A stretch of DNA of 64,000 nucleotides from contig NZ_JAGYPJ010000001.1 in NCBI RefSeq assembly GCF_018343695.1, positions 3,222,511-3,286,510 of the forward strand, read 5' to 3'. Both the position numbers and the translations under genes were made by a program. A model generated the notes under the pieces. That model did not search any database. It was not told the origin of the DNA and saw nothing but the letters and a program-made list of their open reading frames with translations. Positions 24,971-33,633 of this stretch are shown here, in pieces; within the stretch, counting starts at the first letter, position 1; the number at the start of each line of letters is the position of its first letter. This stretch comes from Lederbergia citrisecunda. GTDB lineage: Bacteria > Bacillota > Bacilli > Bacillales > Bacillaceae_C.

Positions 24971-25864
24971 TTAACTATGTTTCTTTAAAAGGTCGATTGT
25001 TTTTTGGACCCCTTCTCTTTGATTTCCGGGACCTTCAAATTCTACAGAATAGTATCCGTCGTAGTTATGTTTTTTAGCAATTTCCATGCACTTGCCAAAA
25101 TCGAATTGGACGTGGCTTCCATCCTCATTGAATTCATACGTTTTAGCATGAACTAAAATAGGATTATTAAAGATCATATCGATTGCTTCATAACGAATCT
25201 CTGGATCGAAGTTTCCAAAGTCAGGGCATACTCTGAAATTCGGATGATTAACCATTTCAAAAAGCTTTATTATATTTTTCGGATCTGCCGACATCCCACC
25301 GTGGTTTTCCAAAACTAAAGCAACCCCTTTAGTCTCGGCATATCCAGCAAGTTCTCTGTATGAATCAGCCGTAATAGAAAGGTCGAAAACACCTTCAGGC
25401 TGTTGCCCAGTATTGACTCTCGCCCCCTTACTTCCTAGATAAGCCGCTATATCAATCCAAGATTTAATCACTTCTAAATCTGATTTACGTTTTTCTTCAT
25501 CTAAACCTGAGATATTACCGTAGTCTATTGGCATATTAAGCACTTGCACTCCATGTTTTTCAAGAGCCGCCTTAACATCATCCAAATTACCCGGCTTATT
25601 TAAGCTCACGTTCTCCATAACCTGCATAAATCCGCCAACCGCTTGTTGGATTTTTTCAGGATCTTTATCAGGATTACTAAATTGCTCGAGTGCAAACTTC
25701 ATTTTATCTGCACTTTCTGAATCCAAGTCAGCAACCATCCAATGGACCATCTCAACAGCGTCCGCTCCAAATTCCTCTTTAACGACACGAACAAAATCTA
25801 CCATAGTCATTCCATTTTCAATAAATTCCTTGTTCATGCTCCAGCTTGATACACCAATTTTCAT
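24971..25864 (-). CDS. Sugar phosphate isomerase/epimerase family protein (AP endonuclease-2 TIM barrel)
   Basis: A 297-residue xylose-isomerase-like TIM barrel. Metal-binding acidic and histidine residues are recognisable in VLENHGGMSADPKN, FRVCPDFGNFDPE, LVHAKTYEFNEDG and YYSVEFEGPGN. The family includes inosose and hydroxypyruvate isomerases; the substrate here cannot be named. A cre-like sequence (25938-25951) upstream suggests catabolite repression. A TolB-like protein is encoded upstream on the same strand, 105 bases away, but the cre site lies between them, so separate promoters are likely. Confidence 0.8.
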   Translation of the reverse strand: MKIGVSSWSMNKEFIENGMTMVDFVRVVKEEFGADAVEMVHWMVADLDSESADKMKFALEQFSNPDKDPEKIQQAVGGFMQVMENVSLNKPGNLDDVKAALEKHGVQVLNMPIDYGNISGLDEEKRKSDLEVIKSWIDIAAYLGSKGARVNTGQQPEGVFDLSITADSYRELAGYAETKGVALVLENHGGMSADPKNIIKLFEMVNHPNFRVCPDFGNFDPEIRYEAIDMIFNNPILVHAKTYEFNEDGSHVQFDFGKCMEIAKKHNYDGYYSVEFEGPGNQREGVQKTIDLLKKHS

Positions 25865-25937
25865 ACTGTTATTCCTCCCATTATATGTAATTCACGGCTA
25901 TCTAACTCTATTAGTCTCACATGTATTGGATTGTAAA

Positions 25938-25951
25938 TTTAAGCGCTTTAT
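25938..25951. promoter_or_regulatory. cre-like site (CcpA) upstream of the sugar isomerase-like gene
   Basis: TTTAAGCGCTTTAT matches the consensus TGWAARCGYTWNCW at 12 of 14 positions, with the AAGCGCTTT palindromic core intact. Confidence 0.4.
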
Positions 25952-25969
25952 TTTTCTAATTACACAAAA

Positions 25970-26851
25970 TCATGTAAGTTCATAACTTACAAACGCAAAG
26001 TATTTACTATCTGGTGACCAGGAATTTACATTGATCGTACCTTGTCCCCCAAACAGTTTTACAAGCAAACGAGATTCACCGCCTAAACTTGGCATTAAAC
26101 GTAATTCCACATTCTTATTCGGTGGATGATCGCCAGGCTCTACATCTCCTTTTTGATATGCAATATAAGCTACACTATCACCATCTGGTGATACATGTGG
26201 GAACCAGTTATTACTTTCTTCAAATGTCATTTGCGTCTGTTCGCTGCCATCCGCATTCATACGCCAAACTTGCATAAGACCTGAGCGTGTCGAGTTGAAC
26301 CAAATATGTTTGCCGTCTGGAGAATATTCAGGTCCATCATCAAGCCCTGGAGTATCAGTTAGCTGCTTTTCTTCTCCACCTGTTGCTGGAATGGTATATA
26401 TATCATATTGCCCATTACGCTCAGCGCAATAAGCCAACGTTTTTCCATCAGGTGACCAACCGTGCAAATAAGAAGGTGCCATCGGTGTGATCAGCGTAGG
26501 ATTACCTCCCTCGAGTGGAAAAATATAAATTCGTGATTGACGGTCTTCTATCGTGTGATGACTCACAGCAAGATGAGATTCATCTGGAGACAAAACATGA
26601 TCGTTGTTACAAAAATTTGCAAACCCGGAATCAATGACACGGTTTTCAAGAGTATGGATGTCAAATGAATAAATGAGACCTCCACTGTTATAAATAAGCT
26701 TGTCATCACGAGTCCAATTAGGCGCCTCAATCACATAATCAAACGTGGCCAACGTTTTTCTCTCGCCAGTTTCTACATTTATGATTTCAAGGAAACTTTT
26801 CGTATTTTCCCGCATGTGAAATTCGGATGGTGTTTTTAATGTATCCATCAT
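25970..26851 (-). CDS. TolB-like beta-propeller protein (PD40 repeats), cytoplasmic
   Basis: A 293-residue protein with no signal peptide. It has repeated WD40-like PD40 motifs: [92 protein letters not shown]. That gives a six- or seven-bladed propeller. Homologues in Bacillus are annotated as TolB family or biopolymer-transport proteins, but the absence of a signal peptide argues against an envelope role. The neighbouring sugar isomerase-like gene suggests a carbohydrate context. Confidence 0.75.
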   Translation of the reverse strand: MMDTLKTPSEFHMRENTKSFLEIINVETGERKTLATFDYVIEAPNWTRDDKLIYNSGGLIYSFDIHTLENRVIDSGFANFCNNDHVLSPDESHLAVSHHTIEDRQSRIYIFPLEGGNPTLITPMAPSYLHGWSPDGKTLAYCAERNGQYDIYTIPATGGEEKQLTDTPGLDDGPEYSPDGKHIWFNSTRSGLMQVWRMNADGSEQTQMTFEESNNWFPHVSPDGDSVAYIAYQKGDVEPGDHPPNKNVELRLMPSLGGESRLLVKLFGGQGTINVNSWSPDSKYFAFVSYELT

Positions 26852-27029
26852 TTTTCCCCCTTTTTAGCCACATTTTTCTCTACTATATTATTAATTCAAT
26901 ATAAAATTCGAAAGACCTTCTATTAATTTTAAAAATAAGAAGTGAGATTTATATTTTTGGTCAATCCGCGTTTATAAGTGAATATGGTTTCCTAATGCAC
27001 GTTCCAGTCACTTCGTTTACAAAATTTTA

Positions 27030-27140
27030 TTATGGAACAGATGTTTTCAGATCTTCGATTTTGATCGTTGAGGCACCCATTTCTTGAGCGAATTCAACAA
27101 TTCATTTTGAGAACACATGGTTCCAGTTGAACAAAATGGT
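27030..27140 (-). pseudogene. IS200/IS605-family TnpB relic
   Basis: The minus-strand frame reads WNHVFSK, an in-frame TGA, then IVEFAQEMGASTIKIEDLK and a stop. This matches the NHxxSKxIVxxAxxxxxxTIxxEDLK segment of TnpB (OrfB_IS605), which leads into the second RuvC acidic residue. Flanking frames are broken. It is a short, dead remnant; RNA-guided nuclease activity is excluded. Confidence 0.5.
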
Positions 27141-27220
27141 TGTTATTACAACGTTGGATTCAGCCAAAATCGACATACTTTGAAGATGCATCTTAAAGAA
27201 AATGGCGATCATAATCTTTT

Positions 27221-27252
27221 AAAATAAAAAAAGGATCTATTTAAAGATCCTC
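27221..27252 (-). terminator. Terminator of the MATE efflux gene
   Basis: AGGATCT / AGATCCT stem, then TTTTTTTATTTT on the minus strand. Confidence 0.75.
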
Positions 27253-27266
27253 TTAGAATTTAACTA

Positions 27267-28610
27267 TCACTCACTTTCTACCGTCTTCAACCTAACTGAC
27301 ATCCAGTCAGTCCGATAAAAACGGATCATCACGCTAATCCCAAACACTGTTAAATACAAATACAACGAAATCCACGCTCCTACACTGCCTAGATTTAGTG
27401 TAAAGGTCAGTATATAGCTCAGCGGAACGAACAAAACCCATCCTAGTATCAATGAAATTTTAAGCAGGAACGAAGTGTCACCAATTCCGCGTAGACCTCC
27501 AGCGTAGAAGTTCAATAATCCATCAAATATTTGTAAAAATGCTGAGATCATAATAAGTTTAGCCGTCAAATGAAAGACCTGTGGATCTTGGGTATAAATC
27601 TTTGCAATTTGTTCTGCGAAGAAAAATTCAACAGTACCAAGCAACAATATAAATATACAACCTAAAATGGCCGTGTGTGTGCCTGCTCTTCTGCCATTAA
27701 GAGGTTTCCCTTTTCCAATCTCTTGACCAACTAAAATAGTAGCAGTTGATCCGAACGCAAAGGCAGGCATAAACCCAAAGCTCATCACACTTAAGGCGAT
27801 CTCGTTTGCGGCTAATGCTTCTGTCCCTAATCTTGTGACAAAGCCTGTAAATACGAACATCGCCATTGCTAAGGAGAATTCCTGGATTCCTAGTTTTGAA
27901 CTTTCCCCAACGATTAATTTTGATTCTAAGCGATTAAAAGCAATTCTTGCACGCGTTCCATACTCCGGATGTAATTTTACAAAATATATATAAGCACAAA
28001 TAAGAAAAGTAACAACTTCTCCAATAAAGAAGGCAATTCCTGCGCCAACTAATCCTATTTCAGGAAGACCCATCTTTCCATAAGTTAATCCAAAGGTGAA
28101 AAAAACCATTAATGCTCCACCTATAATCGTACTTATCATTGGAGTTTTCGTATCTCCGATTCCACGTAAAAATCCATGAAAAACGAACGTGAAAATAGAG
28201 AAAACCATCGCAAAAAAACGAATTTGCAAGTAGCTTTTACCTTCCTCAATCATTTCAGGAGAACTTCCCAACACCTTAAAAATTCCTTCTGGGAAGAGTA
28301 ATCCGACCAGAAAAGTAAAGGCACTGGCAGCTAAGCATAGATAAAAGGCAATATACGTTCTTTCAATCCCTTTTTTCATGTTGTTGGACCCATAGTTTTG
28401 GGCAACTAAATAATTTGTCGTATGCCCTATACCTGAAAATAACGCCCAGGCATTGTACATAACAATATTCGTCACACCGACAATAGCAATGGCCAACGCC
28501 CCTAATTGACCAACTAAAATCAAATTTATTGTTCCCGTAAGTGTCGATGAGGCAAATGAAGCAATCGACGGAATAGCAAGTAATAGAATCTTTTTCCATT
28601 CTTTCATCAT
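27267..28610 (-). CDS. MATE-family efflux transporter
   Basis: A 447-residue antiporter with 12 predicted TM helices in two pseudo-symmetric halves. Family landmarks are GQLGALAIAIVGVTNIV in TM2, FLRGIGDTKTPMISTIIG and its second-half counterpart GGLRGIGDTSFLLKISLI. It would export cationic drugs or metabolites using Na+ or H+. AGGGG lies eight bases before the first of two adjacent ATGs. It is a single gene; no dedicated regulator is beside it. Confidence 0.88.
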   Translation of the reverse strand: MMKEWKKILLLAIPSIASFASSTLTGTINLILVGQLGALAIAIVGVTNIVMYNAWALFSGIGHTTNYLVAQNYGSNNMKKGIERTYIAFYLCLAASAFTFLVGLLFPEGIFKVLGSSPEMIEEGKSYLQIRFFAMVFSIFTFVFHGFLRGIGDTKTPMISTIIGGALMVFFTFGLTYGKMGLPEIGLVGAGIAFFIGEVVTFLICAYIYFVKLHPEYGTRARIAFNRLESKLIVGESSKLGIQEFSLAMAMFVFTGFVTRLGTEALAANEIALSVMSFGFMPAFAFGSTATILVGQEIGKGKPLNGRRAGTHTAILGCIFILLLGTVEFFFAEQIAKIYTQDPQVFHLTAKLIMISAFLQIFDGLLNFYAGGLRGIGDTSFLLKISLILGWVLFVPLSYILTFTLNLGSVGAWISLYLYLTVFGISVMIRFYRTDWMSVRLKTVESE

Positions 28611-28782
28611 CGTGTTGTACCCCTACTCTTAAGTTTCAAATCTATTATACTTTGTTTTTCGGAAAAATGATTATTTTTTTGATTATTTGAAGGTTCTGGT
28701 AGAGGTAAAATTTACACTATACTGTCATTTGTTAACCTTACTTGCAATATTTTCGTTTATTAAAACTACGTCATTCCACATA

Positions 28783-29571
28783 CTAGCGACGCCCTGCTTT
28801 CATTTTAAACGTCCAAGTTGCCCATATGATTGATGCGATAAGGATCAAAAAGCACCATCCAATTGCCCACCATATTTGGTTAGCTACTTCGCCGCCTACG
28901 AGAAGCGAGCGAATGGTTTCTATTATAGGTGTTATTGGCTGGTTTTCAGCTACTCCTTGCAACCATTTTGGCATTGTAATTGTCGGTACGAAGGCACTTG
29001 AGAGGTATGGAAGAAATAATATCACGAATCCATAACCGCTAGCCGCAGCTGGAGAACTAGCTACAAGGCCGATTGCAGCAAAAAGCCATGTGATTGTCAA
29101 AATAAATAAAGCAATGACTCCCACAGCAGCAAACCATTCAAAAATACTACCCGTTGGGCGAAAACCCACAAGTAGAGCAATAATGATGACTACGCCTGTT
29201 GCAAGAAGATTTCGTGCCAGGCTTGCCACAACATGCCCCGTAATTACATTCATGCTCCGAATGGGCATCGTTCTGAAACGATCAATTATTCCATTCGTCA
29301 TATCAGTAGCCACATCAAATGCTGTAGAAGATGATCCAAATCCAGCACACAACAATATGATTCCTGGAACTACGTAATTTACATATTGCCCACTAGGATC
29401 AATCGCACCGCCAAATACATACGTGAACATCAACATGAGTATGATTGGGAGCACAATTGCCATTATCAAGGCATCCACGTTACGAAGGCTATGGAGTAAA
29501 CTTCTTCCAATGAATACAGATCCAGTGACCAATAACGATGGTTTTTTTGTCTGAGTTATCATGTTCATCAT
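28783..29571 (-). CDS. ABC-2 type permease, DrrB family
   Basis: A 262-residue membrane subunit with six TM helices. It has the ABC2 pattern: GRSLLHSLRNVDALIMAIVL at the N-terminus, NGIIDRFRTMPIRSMNVITG before TM3, and PITPIIETIRSLLVGG near the end. The start overlaps the ATPase stop (ATGA, 29568-29571), so the two are coupled. Together they form a DrrAB-like exporter of hydrophobic drugs. The ATG at 29568 has slightly better RBS spacing and is an alternative. Confidence 0.88.
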   Translation of the reverse strand: MMNMITQTKKPSLLVTGSVFIGRSLLHSLRNVDALIMAIVLPIILMLMFTYVFGGAIDPSGQYVNYVVPGIILLCAGFGSSSTAFDVATDMTNGIIDRFRTMPIRSMNVITGHVVASLARNLLATGVVIIIALLVGFRPTGSIFEWFAAVGVIALFILTITWLFAAIGLVASSPAAASGYGFVILFLPYLSSAFVPTITMPKWLQGVAENQPITPIIETIRSLLVGGEVANQIWWAIGWCFLILIASIIWATWTFKMKAGRR

Positions 29572-30449
29572 GAAACCCTCCCTTTTTCAGAAGTTAACGA
29601 TAAAAACACATCATCTAAGCTTGGTCTACGAATGCTAATTCGTGTACTTTCCGTCATAGCAGAAGTGACCTCTTCGATAATCTGTTTAACTTCATGTATA
29701 CTTCCGTTCGTTGGAATCTCCTGGATAATTTCATCTTTCTCATTCCGTAATTCAACTACTTCATTGCCAACCCGCAATTTCATTTCCATTGGGGTTCCCT
29801 GTGCCACAATTTGACCATTTGAAATAACCGCGATGGTATCGGCTAACTGATCTGCTTCTTCTAAATACTGGGTCGTAAGAAAAACCGTGACGCCTTTAGC
29901 TTTAAATTGTAGAATCATATCCCATAATGTCCGTCTACTACGAGTATCGAGACCTGTTGTTGGTTCATCCAAAAATAATATAGGCCTGTGCACAACTAGA
30001 CTGACCGCAAGATCCAATCGCCGTCGCATGCCCCCTGAATATGCTTTTACTCTTTTTCGAACAGCATTCGTTAAATCAAAATGTTTAATTAATTCATCCG
30101 CTCGTAAACGTGACTCTTTTCGTGAAAGACCGGAGAGCCTCCCCATCATCCTTAAATTTTCTTCCGCTGTTAACATCTCATCAACCGCCGCAAATTGACC
30201 GGTTAGACTAATGGAGCTTTTCACTTCTTCCTTATTCCTCACAATGTCATATCCTGAAACTCGAACCGTTCCTGCATCAGGTGTTATTAATGTAGACAAA
30301 ATATTAATAAAAGTTGTTTTTCCTGCGCCATTCGGTCCAAGCAGTGCAAAAATCTTCCCTTCCTCTACAGCTAAATCGATACCATCTAAAACGATTTGTT
30401 CCCCAAATTTCTTCCGAAGGCCATGAACTTCAACAGCAAGCTTATTCAC
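29568..30449 (-). CDS. ABC transporter ATP-binding protein, DrrA family
   Basis: A 293-residue ATPase: Walker A GPNGAGKTT (about 38-46), Q-loop in SLTGQFAAVDEMLT, signature YSGGMRRRLDLA, Walker B PILFLDEPTTGLD and the switch region (TQYLEEA, where the usual His is Gln-Tyr as in DrrA). The C-terminal extension (about 225-293) is the DrrA accessory domain with SLDDVFLSLT. The start is GTG at 30449 with AGGAGG eight bases upstream. It is divergent from a TetR regulator, with a palindrome between (30515-30529). Confidence 0.9.
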   Translation of the reverse strand: MNKLAVEVHGLRKKFGEQIVLDGIDLAVEEGKIFALLGPNGAGKTTFINILSTLITPDAGTVRVSGYDIVRNKEEVKSSISLTGQFAAVDEMLTAEENLRMMGRLSGLSRKESRLRADELIKHFDLTNAVRKRVKAYSGGMRRRLDLAVSLVVHRPILFLDEPTTGLDTRSRRTLWDMILQFKAKGVTVFLTTQYLEEADQLADTIAVISNGQIVAQGTPMEMKLRVGNEVVELRNEKDEIIQEIPTNGSIHEVKQIIEEVTSAMTESTRISIRRPSLDDVFLSLTSEKGRVS

Positions 30450-30496
30450 GCGTTTTCCTCCTTCATTTTGTTTTACATTATAGTATATGACATAAA

Positions 30497-30529
30497 CAGT
30501 TTATTGCATACACAGTATATTGCATATAC
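30497..30529. promoter_or_regulatory. Candidate TetR operator region of the drrAB-like operon
   Basis: GTATATTGCATATAC (30515-30529) is a perfect palindrome around TGC. A degenerate copy of the same half (CAGTTTATTGCATA) begins 16 bases to the left, giving two phased sites. It lies between the DrrA start and the divergent TetR gene. Confidence 0.5.
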
Positions 30530-30630
30530 AATTAAGTTGCAACCACATAATGGAATATTTTTTTAAACCATTCTTCTTTACATAAATACTTTTGTATTTT
30601 GAATAGTGAATAAACTAGAGGTGAATAAAC

Positions 30631-31416
30631 GTGAAGGACGAAGAAAAAATAGATCGCGAAATAGAAAAATTGCCTTCTGGCATAGCTATAAGCTGGGGGT
30701 TACGCAAACAACCTCAACGTGGTCCAAAGCGGGAACTTAGTATTGATCAAATTGTAGAAGCAGCAATAGATATTGCGGATAAGGAGGGACTTGCAGCCTT
30801 ATCAATGAGCCGACTGGCATCGTCTCTAGGATTTACACCCATGTCACTCTATCGATACATTCCTAGTAAAGATGATTTACTTTTACTAATGCAGGAGAAA
30901 GTTTCTGATATTAATTATCCAAATGAAGAAGTAGAAACAGATTGGCGCGAAAAAATGCGTCAGTATATAAGAATCTGTATCAAGGTTTTTCAGAACCACC
31001 CTTGGTTTAGCGACATTCCCATTACAAGCGTACCTCTTACACCTAATCAGCTAAAATGGGTAGATATGGCACTACGAACGACTCGTAATCTACCTTTAAA
31101 CGATTATGAAAAAATGTCGATTGTTCTGCTTTTGAGCGGATATGCCCGTTGGTGTGGGATTATCATGAAGGATATGAGTATGGCGATTCACACTGGAAAA
31201 AGTCCGGGTGAAATTAGCGGCCTTGACTATAGCGCAGCTCTTAAAAAGCTCGTTACACAAGAACGATACCCGGACCTTTACCCTGTGTTGATGTCGGGAG
31301 CATATACCGAGGAAAATGAAGATGCAAATACAATAGGGAATGACTTCGATTTTGGACTTGAACGGATATTAGATGGGATCGAGCATTATCTTTTAGCAAA
31401 AGAAAAGAAAGAATAA
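30631..31416 (+). CDS. TetR/AcrR regulator with TetR-like C-terminal domain
   Basis: A 261-residue regulator. A 35-residue N-terminal arm (LPSGIAISWGLRKQPQRGPK) precedes the HTH (about 41-88: LSIDQIVEAAIDIADKEGLAALSMSRLASSLGFTPMSLYRYIPSKD). The C-terminal domain resembles that of tetracycline repressors. The start is GTG at 30631 with AGAGGTG upstream. It is divergent from the drrAB-like operon, so it is the probable repressor. A terminator follows at 31438. Confidence 0.87.
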   Translation: MKDEEKIDREIEKLPSGIAISWGLRKQPQRGPKRELSIDQIVEAAIDIADKEGLAALSMSRLASSLGFTPMSLYRYIPSKDDLLLLMQEKVSDINYPNEEVETDWREKMRQYIRICIKVFQNHPWFSDIPITSVPLTPNQLKWVDMALRTTRNLPLNDYEKMSIVLLLSGYARWCGIIMKDMSMAIHTGKSPGEISGLDYSAALKKLVTQERYPDLYPVLMSGAYTEENEDANTIGNDFDFGLERILDGIEHYLLAKEKKE

Positions 31417-31437
31417 AGTTCATACACTTACTAAATA

Positions 31438-31468
31438 AAAACAAGCTTGCCTCTTCAAGCTTGTTTCT
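31438..31468 (+). terminator. Terminator of the TetR gene
   Basis: AAACAAGCTTG / CAAGCTTGTTT perfect stem with a six-base loop. Confidence 0.75.
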
Positions 31469-31665
31469 ATTTTTATTAACAATGTATTTTATTACGACTG
31501 CTCTCAATTTGGCTTTTGATGGTATTTAAGGATTTGGTTAATTTCAGGTTGGTTGCCCCCTTTACGAAAGTTTCAACAAACGGATACGAAAAAATGCTCA
31601 CTATTCATAAACAAGCCCCTGTTAAATTCTGGATTCCCTTTGTATACTTAATTTAGGTGATGAAT

Positions 31666-32340
31666 ATGTATAAGGTGTTAATTATAGAAGATGATCATAA
31701 ATTGAGGAGCTTAATGGGGCAGTATTTATCAAAATGGAATTTCCAACCCTTTTTGGTCGAAGACTTCGAGCATATAGACCAAATAGCATTAAAGAAAAAT
31801 CCCCACATTATCCTTTTAGATATCAATCTACCCGGAAATGATGGATTTTATTGGTGCAGTAAGCTTCGTCAGCTTTCAGATGTACCGATTATTTTTATTT
31901 CATCCCGCTCGCAAAGTATGGATATTGTCATTGCGATGAATATGGGTGGTGATGACTATATTCAAAAACCCTTTTCTCTCGAAGTGTTGGTGGCAAAAAT
32001 GAACGCTGTGCTGAGAAGATCTAACTCTATTCAAAATGTTGAAAAGGACCTGCTTACAGTTGGTGAGCTTACTCTTAATCTACAAAATTCCTTCCTCGAA
32101 TACCGAGATAAAAAGGCTTCTCTTACGAAAAACGAGTTTCAGATTCTTTTCCTCTTAATGAAAAAAGCCGGGCAAATTATTTCTCGGGACGAAATCATGC
32201 GGGCATTGTGGGAAGATGAGCAGTTTATTGACGACAATACACTCACAGTGAATGTGAATCGGCTTCGGAAAAAGCTGGAGGAAATTGGGATAAAAGATGC
32301 CATCACGACTAAGAAAAGACAAGGATACTTATTACAATGA
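31666..32340 (+). CDS. Response regulator, BceR-like
   Basis: A 224-residue OmpR-type regulator: receiver with E8/D9/D10, phospho-acceptor D52 in LLDINLPG, and K in YIQKPFS; then a winged helix (about 125-222) with ASLTKNEFQILFLLM and VNRLRKKLEEIG. I chose the ATG at 31666 with AGGTG six bases upstream. It overlaps the kinase gene by four bases (ATGA). The partner kinase and the convergent ABC genes identify a Bce-type antimicrobial-peptide sensing and detoxification module. Its predicted site is at 36403-36416. Confidence 0.88.
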   Translation: MYKVLIIEDDHKLRSLMGQYLSKWNFQPFLVEDFEHIDQIALKKNPHIILLDINLPGNDGFYWCSKLRQLSDVPIIFISSRSQSMDIVIAMNMGGDDYIQKPFSLEVLVAKMNAVLRRSNSIQNVEKDLLTVGELTLNLQNSFLEYRDKKASLTKNEFQILFLLMKKAGQIISRDEIMRALWEDEQFIDDNTLTVNVNRLRKKLEEIGIKDAITTKKRQGYLLQ

Positions 32341-33344
32341 GTTGGAAAAACTACCTTCGCGATAATCGATCACTTTTGCTCATATTTTTCTCGGTTTTGG
32401 CTTTTGTATCTATCATCATATGGCTAGATCCAAACGTTCACATCCATCTAAGCAATCTGCTTTATTTATTGCTTATCCTAGCATTACTTTTTTTGATATA
32501 TTTACTATTTGATTACCGTAAGAAAAAAGGATTCTATCGTGAACTAAAAGAGAAAATGGAATATGGATATATTTTAGCACCTTCACAAAAACACAAATAT
32601 GAAGAGAAATTATTCATTGAACTATTAAACACCCATAAGCAACAATATGAGCAAAAGATTGAGAGCTTGAAAAAAGAACAAAAAGAATGGCATGAATATA
32701 TGACATCCTGGGTTCATGAAATTAAAACGCCTATCTCCGTCACCAAAATGATGATTGAGACAGACCAGATTTCAAATAGCTTAGATGAGGAAATAGAAAA
32801 AATAGACCATTTAGTCGAACAAGCCCTGTATTATAATAGAACGAGTGATTTCAGCAAAGATTATTTTATTCAGGAAATCGATGTAGAACAAATCATTAAG
32901 GAAGCAATCAAGGGGAATCGGAGGTTATTTTTATCAAAAAAAATAAAACTTCAATTGGACCTAAAGCCTCTTGAGGTTTTAACTGATAAAAAAGGACTTC
33001 TATTTATCCTCAATCAGTTTTTATCTAATTCATTAAAGTACACACCTATTGGCCGCGAAATTTCAATTCAAATCCAACAGAATGAAAGAAGAATCATTAT
33101 TCGGGATCACGGAATGGGTATTCCAACCGAGGATTTGCCAAGAATCTTTCAGAAGGGCTTTACAGGCAAAAACGGCAGACAAGTTACCGCCTCAACTGGA
33201 ATGGGACTATACCTTGCCAATAAAATTTCTGCTAAATTAGGGCATCAACTCTCCTTTGATTCTAAGGAAGGGAGCTATACAGAAGCTTCTATTTATTTTT
33301 CAAAAACCGTTGATTTATTACGAGAGGAATTTGCCCATAAATAA
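32337..33344 (+). CDS. Intramembrane-sensing histidine kinase, BceS-like
   Basis: A 335-residue kinase with two TM helices (about 13-30 and 41-58) joined by only about ten residues, so there is no extracellular sensor domain, as in BceS. The phospho-acceptor is H127 in WVHEIKTPIS. The ATPase part has QFLSNSLKYTP (N box), RDHGMGIP (G1), IFQKGFTG (F) and STGMGLYL (G2). Kinases of this type sense flux through the partner BceAB transporter, here encoded at 33634-36313 on the opposite strand. Confidence 0.9.
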   Translation: MSWKNYLRDNRSLLLIFFSVLAFVSIIIWLDPNVHIHLSNLLYLLLILALLFLIYLLFDYRKKKGFYRELKEKMEYGYILAPSQKHKYEEKLFIELLNTHKQQYEQKIESLKKEQKEWHEYMTSWVHEIKTPISVTKMMIETDQISNSLDEEIEKIDHLVEQALYYNRTSDFSKDYFIQEIDVEQIIKEAIKGNRRLFLSKKIKLQLDLKPLEVLTDKKGLLFILNQFLSNSLKYTPIGREISIQIQQNERRIIIRDHGMGIPTEDLPRIFQKGFTGKNGRQVTASTGMGLYLANKISAKLGHQLSFDSKEGSYTEASIYFSKTVDLLREEFAHK

Positions 33345-33376
33345 GGACGTGAAGATTGTATCACGTCCTAACTTTT
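33343..33376 (+). terminator. Terminator of the bceRS-like operon
   Basis: AGGACGTGA / TCACGTCCT perfect stem, then AACTTTTAT. Confidence 0.6.
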
Positions 33377-33443
33377 ATGCTTTTTCCCGATGGGGCACTA
33401 AGGGAAATATTAGGATGCCCCCAATTTATACACTGTTTTCGCG

Positions 33444-33602
33444 TTCCTATTAGATATTTTGAGATTCTATTAGATGTTTTCGAGATTCTATTAGCCATTT
33501 CCCGTATTCTATTAGACGCTTCGCGATTCTATTAGCCATTTCCGATATCCTATTAGCCGTTTCACGATTCTATTAGCCATTTCCGATATCCTATTAGCTG
33601 TT
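33444..33602. repeat. Eight-unit 20/21-bp tandem repeat
   Basis: The core TTCTATTAG (or ATCCTATTAG) recurs at 33444, 33465, 33486, 33507, 33527, 33547, 33568 and 33588, i.e. every 20 or 21 bases. The remaining part alternates between a gcc-ATTTCC-type and a TTTCnCGA-type arm. The linkers are related to each other, so this is not a CRISPR array. It lies between the kinase terminator and the end of the permease gene. Confidence 0.8.
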
Positions 33603-33633
33603 ATAGGCGTTTTTGGTTCACAGATTTTTTAAC

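Larger units (their letters stand above)
26852..27266. other. Gene-free stretch with a decayed transposon fragment
   Basis: 415 bases between the TolB-like gene and the MATE gene. It holds the TnpB relic (27030-27140, minus) and the MATE terminator. I see nothing else supportable. Confidence 0.5.

Noticed and set aside
33444-33602. Possible CRISPR array
   Set aside because: The repeated core is only nine bases, the intervening 11-12 bases are themselves related and recur, and no cas genes are in the window.
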